Of a stretch of 64,000 nucleotides of DNA, positions 60,969 through 64,000 are shown in pieces. How positions within the stretch are numbered: the first letter of the stretch is position 1; each line of letters starts with the position of its first letter. The stretch is from Desulfovibrio mangrovi. Its GTDB lineage: Bacteria; Desulfobacterota; Desulfovibrionia; Desulfovibrionales; Desulfovibrionaceae. The notes under the pieces were generated by a model. That model saw only the letters and a list, made by a program, of their open reading frames with translations, was not told the origin of the DNA and searched no databases. A program made the translations under genes and the position numbers. Location: positions 1,426,001-1,490,000 of the forward strand of contig NZ_CP104208.1 of NCBI RefSeq assembly GCF_026230175.1, read 5' to 3'.

Positions 60969-61085
60969 ATGCGCCAGACTCACGCTGCAACAATGGAGTA
61001 TGATTTGTTTCTGCAACGCATGTATATCGCAACCGGTCTGTTCTCATTACTCGCGTTATGCTTCCTCGCATACATGACGATGTAG
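60969..61085 (+). CDS. Possible 38-residue single-helix membrane protein
   Basis: An ATG at 60969, ten bases after the zinc-ribbon gene, opens 38 codons ending at TAG. The C-terminal half is one hydrophobic helix (YIATGLFSLLALCFLAYMTM) and the N-terminal half is polar (MRQTHAATMEYDLFLQR). The upstream sequence (GAAGCTGAGT) is only a weak ribosome-binding site, and a Rho-independent terminator follows within 30 bases of the stop, so it would be the end of the zinc-ribbon transcript. The layout looks like a small membrane protein but is unproven. Confidence 0.4.
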   Translation: MRQTHAATMEYDLFLQRMYIATGLFSLLALCFLAYMTM

Positions 61086-61114
61086 CCCCCAACCGAAACC
61101 AAACGTGCATAACC

Positions 61115-61142
61115 GGCCCGCCTCATGGCGGGCCTTTTGTTG
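61115..61142 (+). terminator. Rho-independent terminator after the zinc-ribbon unit
   Basis: GGCCCGCC (61115-61122) pairs with GGCGGGCC (61127-61134) around TCAT, followed by TTTTGTTG. Confidence 0.88.
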
Positions 61143-61245
61143 TCCGCCGCAAAGACTAAAGTTCCCCGACCGGCATGCCGATATGACAGGCAAGCTCACG
61201 CCGCCACTCTCCCCCGACGGGCGGCACAACAGCGAGGCCCTGACA

Positions 61246-62421
61246 ATGCGAAAAAAAACAGTTTCTCCCTTTGCGTCCGCACTCATCATTGCGGACGTCG
61301 AAGGCGTTGCCGCCATAGATCGTAGCGCCCTGCACAGCCAAGGTATACGGCACGTGCGTATACTCTCGTCCGGCGAAGAGGCGGCAAGACTTCTGGCAAA
61401 ACAGACTGCCGACGAAACCGCGCGGAACGATATTCCTCCTTTTGATCTGGTCATCTGCAACGCCACGCTTGCCGACATGCGAGGAGCCGATTTTATCGGC
61501 ATCATCCGTAAGCACCCCAAACTTGCGGCGCTGCCTGTGGTGCTGGCATCCGCCAACGCCACGCGTGCTGACGTGCTTGCAGGCATCAAGGCAGGATGCT
61601 CAGGCTTTCTCCTGCGCCCCTATACCACTACAGCCTTTGAGGAACAGTTGTTTCTGGCCGCCAAAGCCCTGACCGGATCATATTTCGAAAACAGAATGCG
61701 CAAGGGACAACAGGCTCTGGAAACCAGCGACTTTGACAAGGCGCTGGAAGAACTGCACGCAGTAGCGGATGTTGCCCGTCCGCGTGCAGAAGTGCTGTAT
61801 GAGGCAGGCATGGATAAACTTGCCGCCGGAGATTACAACGGGGCCATCAGCGCCTTCAACAAGGCAGTCCGCCTCAACGTGCTGTATGCCGAGGCGTATC
61901 TGGGCCTTGCCCGTGCATGGCGCGGCAAGGGCGATTCCAGACAGGCACAGAAATATCTGCGCATGGCTGCGGAAGCCTATGCCCGCCTTGAGCAGTTTGC
62001 CGAATCCCGCAGCGTCTTCCAGCAGCTTGCCAAGGAACGGCCGGACGTGCCCAACCCCTTAACCGGCACAGCCAACTTCCTGCTGAAACAGGGAAATTAC
62101 ACGGCCGCAGCCCGCGCCTTTGCAGAAAGCCACCGGCTTGAGCCGCAGGCAGACCTGACCACCCAGATATCCCGAGCATGTCACTTCACCGACAAACCGG
62201 AAGCGACTGCCAAGGCACTGTACCTTGCTCTGGAGCATCTGGGTGAAAAGGACATTGCCGAACGCATCCATCGCAGGATCCTTTCCGATCCTTCTCCGCG
62301 GGATGCCCATCCATCCTCTGCCTTGCTGTCCCGCTTCCCGCGGCTCACCGAGATGCTCTCCGTCGCCCGATACACCATTCGGCTGTATCGTGAGACAAAA
62401 CTGGCTGACGACGCAGCGTAA
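61246..62421 (+). CDS. Pseudo-receiver/TPR-repeat protein
   Basis: This 391-residue cytoplasmic protein starts at the ATG at 61246 with GAGG eight bases upstream. Residues 10-135 form a CheY-like fold in which the phosphoacceptor Asp is replaced by Asn (N72, VICNATLADMRG) and the switch Lys by Arg (R124, LLRPY). The usual N-terminal acidic pair is reduced to ADVEG. It should therefore not take part in phosphotransfer. Residues 150-390 hold several tetratricopeptide-type helical repeats (EVLYEAGMDKLAAGDYNGAISAFNKAVRL; YAEAYLGLARAWRGKG; TGTANFLLKQGNYTAAARAF). This resembles CheY-TPR scaffold proteins. The role is protein-protein interaction, partner unknown. Confidence 0.88.
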   Translation: MRKKTVSPFASALIIADVEGVAAIDRSALHSQGIRHVRILSSGEEAARLLAKQTADETARNDIPPFDLVICNATLADMRGADFIGIIRKHPKLAALPVVLASANATRADVLAGIKAGCSGFLLRPYTTTAFEEQLFLAAKALTGSYFENRMRKGQQALETSDFDKALEELHAVADVARPRAEVLYEAGMDKLAAGDYNGAISAFNKAVRLNVLYAEAYLGLARAWRGKGDSRQAQKYLRMAAEAYARLEQFAESRSVFQQLAKERPDVPNPLTGTANFLLKQGNYTAAARAFAESHRLEPQADLTTQISRACHFTDKPEATAKALYLALEHLGEKDIAERIHRRILSDPSPRDAHPSSALLSRFPRLTEMLSVARYTIRLYRETKLADDAA

Positions 62422-62441
62422 GCGCAATCAGAAGAAAACAG

Positions 62442-62467
62442 AAAAGCCGGGCAGTGCCCGGCTTTTT
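62442..62467. terminator. Bidirectional terminator between the pseudo-receiver/TPR gene and darP
   Basis: AAAAGCCGGGC (62442-62452) pairs with GCCCGGCTTTT (62456-62466) around AGT, with T residues on both sides. Confidence 0.9.
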
Positions 62468-62479
62468 CATGCGATCAAC

Positions 62480-63013
62480 CTACTCCTGTTCCTCAAAATC
62501 TCTCAGATATCGGAACAGTGTTCTGGCTGCCTTGGGTGGCTTACCCGCAGCAATTTCCTTCTTGCCGTTGCGCACCAACTGGCGCACGTACTGCACATCC
62601 GCTGCCGGATACATTTCCAGCATGTCGTCCAGTGCATCGGCCTTTTCGGCCATAAGCCCATCCCGCAGCCTCTCAAGATGATGAAAGTCGGCTGTAGCGG
62701 AAGCGCGTCCGGCATGATAGTCGTTCAAGCGGGCTTCAATCTCGGTGATATCGATCTCTCGCAACATTTTTCCGATGAATTGCATCTGTCGGCGTTTGGC
62801 TTCATGCTTGGAATACTTGTGATAGTCTTCAAAGGCCGCCACAAGGGCAGGCGGAAGCCCGAAGCTGCGCACTGCCGTTATGGGCATGCACGCCAGATCT
62901 TCGCCGATCTTCTGGCGGGCCGTGCTTCTGCGCTTCTTTTCTGAACGGCTGAGATACTCCTCGTCCCCGTTCTCATCCAATTCGTCGTTCATGATATCAA
63001 AATCTTCAGTCAT
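62480..63013 (-). CDS. darP: Ribosome-associated DarP/YjgA (DUF615) family protein
   Basis: This 177-residue protein has the DUF615 hallmarks: SRSEKKRRSTARQKIGEDL, HEAKRRQMQFIGKMLREID and the C-terminal AAGKPPKAARTLFRYLRDF. E. coli YjgA (183 residues) binds late 50S precursors and is now called DarP. The protein is highly charged and should be cytoplasmic. An acidic N-terminal 20 residues is family-typical. The start at 63013 is preceded by GGAGGACGC; an internal ATG 7 codons on is possible. Single gene. Confidence 0.9.
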   Translation of the reverse strand: MTEDFDIMNDELDENGDEEYLSRSEKKRRSTARQKIGEDLACMPITAVRSFGLPPALVAAFEDYHKYSKHEAKRRQMQFIGKMLREIDITEIEARLNDYHAGRASATADFHHLERLRDGLMAEKADALDDMLEMYPAADVQYVRQLVRNGKKEIAAGKPPKAARTLFRYLRDFEEQE

Positions 63014-63083
63014 GCGTCCTCCGCTGCCAAGCCCTGTACGCTACCAAGGCATATACGTCCACCCCCCACCCGCGCCGTGGGGA

Positions 63084-63114
63084 TATAAAAAAGCGGCCCT
63101 CAGGCGGGCCGCTT
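63084..63114 (-). terminator. Rho-independent terminator after the first tandem paralogue
   Basis: On the minus strand AGCGGCCC pairs with GGGCCGCT around a 6-base loop, followed by TTTTTTATAT. It closes the 63137-63957 unit. Confidence 0.85.
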
Positions 63115-63136
63115 CATCATACTCGCAATGGTAATT

Positions 63137-63460
63137 TCATGCACGCTTTTCCGGTGTGGTTATCTTCCAGAGGGCCGGCGGCAATTCCACATTGAACTCC
63201 ACATCCCGTTCCGGCACCGACAGCACCAGCAGCAAGTTGCCCGAAGGTTCCAGCCGGAAGACATACTGGAACAGCCTGTCATGGATGATCGAAACGGGAA
63301 CCCCTGCCTCTGAGGCGACGTGTTTGGAAGCCTCTTCCAGGACCTTTGCAGCTTCCTGATGCAGGGCGAGGTTCTCGGGATCCATGCATATGACTCTCTG
63401 TTCCGGCCTGAGTACCTGCAAACGCTTGCGGATATACTCCTGGCGCATGGGAATCTGCAT
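63137..63460 (-). CDS. Hypothetical protein A of a tandem paralogous pair
   Basis: This 107-residue protein starts at the ATG at 63460, preceded by AAGGAG nine bases before. I recognise no family. An N-terminal helical half (RQEYIRKRLQVLRPEQRVICMDPENLALHQEAAKVLEEASKHVA, in parts) is followed by a beta-rich half: HDRLFQYVFRLEPSGNLLLVLSVPERDVEF and ELPPALWKI. Residues 63-98 align without gaps to protein B (LF, EPSG, PE, E-P and a final W are shared). It is cytoplasmic by appearance. A terminator follows. The paralogy makes it a real gene even though its function is unknown. Confidence 0.75.
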   Translation of the reverse strand: MQIPMRQEYIRKRLQVLRPEQRVICMDPENLALHQEAAKVLEEASKHVASEAGVPVSIIHDRLFQYVFRLEPSGNLLLVLSVPERDVEFNVELPPALWKITTPEKRA

Positions 63461-63630
63461 GACCACACACTCCTTTGCGTAACACGCACCGGCTGCCCAA
63501 TTACCTCCAGTGCTTCTGCTGCGAACAATCAGATCATGGCGCAAAGTCATAAGAATTCACAGATGTTACTCAAAGAATAATTAATGATTCCGCATACTCC
63601 GTCAAGCCTGTTTTCGAAACTCCGCCCTTG

Positions 63631-63957
63631 TCAATTCAAGTAATGGCTCTGGCCCTTGAACGTCCACATGCGCGCAGGCACTTCAGCAAACAGCTCAAGC
63701 CCGTGCTCCGGCATGTAAATGGCCATGACCAGTGATCCGGAAGGCTCCACATAATACATGTTATCGAACAGATTGTTCACCACATCCTGTCCTCGCAACC
63801 CCACGGCTTCTGCGACCTTGATGGCTGAACGGGCAATGGCCCGCTTGCCCTCCATGAGGATGAGAATGTCAGAAGCGCTCACATGCACAGCGCGTTGGCC
63901 CTCGTAGAGCGCCTCAACCCTTTCCACAACTTGTGCTTCAATGGAATATTCCTGCAT
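63631..63957 (-). CDS. Hypothetical protein B of a tandem paralogous pair
   Basis: This 108-residue protein begins at the ATG at 63957 after AAGGAGGC. It has the same plan as protein A: helical first half (EAQVVERVEALYEGQRAVHVSASDILILMEGKRA) and beta second half (VNNLFDNMYYVEPSGSLVMAIYMPEHGLELF, then EVPARMWTF). The gapless match to A extends over QR at 21-22, LF at 63-64, EPSG at 71-74, PE at 83-84, E92, P94 and W98, about a fifth of positions identical. It is 170 bases upstream of A, in the same direction. No predicted function. Confidence 0.75.
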   Translation of the reverse strand: MQEYSIEAQVVERVEALYEGQRAVHVSASDILILMEGKRAIARSAIKVAEAVGLRGQDVVNNLFDNMYYVEPSGSLVMAIYMPEHGLELFAEVPARMWTFKGQSHYLN

Positions 63958-64000
63958 GACAGCCTCCTTTCGGATAATCTCCCCTCAAATCTTGATGAAA

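Noticed and set aside
1-64000. CRISPR arrays, insertion sequences, prophage genes or integration sites
   Set aside because: No evenly spaced direct repeats, transposase, integrase or phage structural genes were found. The tRNA-Sec gene has no downstream direct repeat of its 3' end that I can see.
30540-64000. Selenoprotein genes read through TGA near tRNA-Sec
   Set aside because: I found no recognised family interrupted by an in-frame TGA at a catalytic Cys position; all likely genes have ordinary stops.

Overview
The window reads as one continuous piece of core chromosome from a Gram-negative, anaerobic-type deltaproteobacterium (Desulfobacterota), most likely a member of the Desulfovibrionaceae. 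That placement is inference. It rests on the moderately GC-rich codon use, a selenocysteine tRNA, a flagellin with CheV, a periplasmic CxxCH cytochrome, an OMPP1/FadL porin, and the gene order ftsH-folP-cdaA-cdaR-glmM-galU. I see no insertion sequence, integrase, prophage, CRISPR array, rRNA or plasmid origin. Genes are dense and largely in small operons, often with 1-20 nt overlaps, and most end in clear hairpin terminators.

Layout. 1-9.6 kb, minus strand: a cut-off ECF sigma factor, then a unit transcribed leftward as xseA - M23 peptidase - xseB - ispA - dxs (exonuclease VII plus isoprenoid precursors), preceded by ispG-proS. Between xseA and proS lies a non-coding block with inverted GC-rich hairpin repeats. 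9.6-12.3 kb: znuACB zinc importer. 12.4-16.7 kb: a helical protein of unknown function, a YheT-type hydrolase, a BaiN/HI0933-type flavoprotein, cbiB and trmL. 16.7-20.9 kb: an OMPP1 porin, a receiver plus REC-HisKA-HATPase-REC pair, and a Cys-rich protein. 20.9-30.5 kb: priA, then the ftsH-folP-cdaA-cdaR-glmM-galU unit, which couples cyclic di-AMP synthesis to envelope sugar-nucleotide supply. 30.5 kb: the tRNA-Sec gene.

30.7-40.3 kb: a hydrolase with a DUF2784 protein, a DUF1499 lipoprotein, an RRM protein, a secreted transglutaminase-like protein, ilvE, an HD nucleotidase, an arsR - permease - [2Fe-2S] protein operon with a clear operator, a DUF2238 membrane protein and flagellin. 40.6-46.1 kb: panB and panC with a putative papain-fold Cys protein convergent between them, then DUF502-metK and a DUF4344 protein. 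46.1-53.6 kb: cheV, an RNase-H-fold nuclease with nth, a monoheme cytochrome, cutA and a PfkB sugar/nucleoside kinase, an HMA protein with a damaged metal motif, and miaB overlapping a bifunctional nuclease. 53.7-64 kb: a five-EF-hand protein, a PHP phosphoesterase, a secreted adenosine deaminase-like enzyme, an orphan RND pump, a zinc-ribbon protein, a pseudo-receiver/TPR protein, darP, and two tandem paralogues of a family I do not recognise.

Nothing here looks like a large novel system. The best leads are the tandem paralogue pair at the right end, the arsR cassette with its duplicated Cys motif, the Cys/His/Asp protein between panB and panC, the pseudo-receiver/TPR protein with its zinc-ribbon neighbour, and the paired hairpin repeats at 6.1-6.4 kb. 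Start codons were re-chosen where a ribosome-binding site and family length argued for it; several genes use TTG or GTG.
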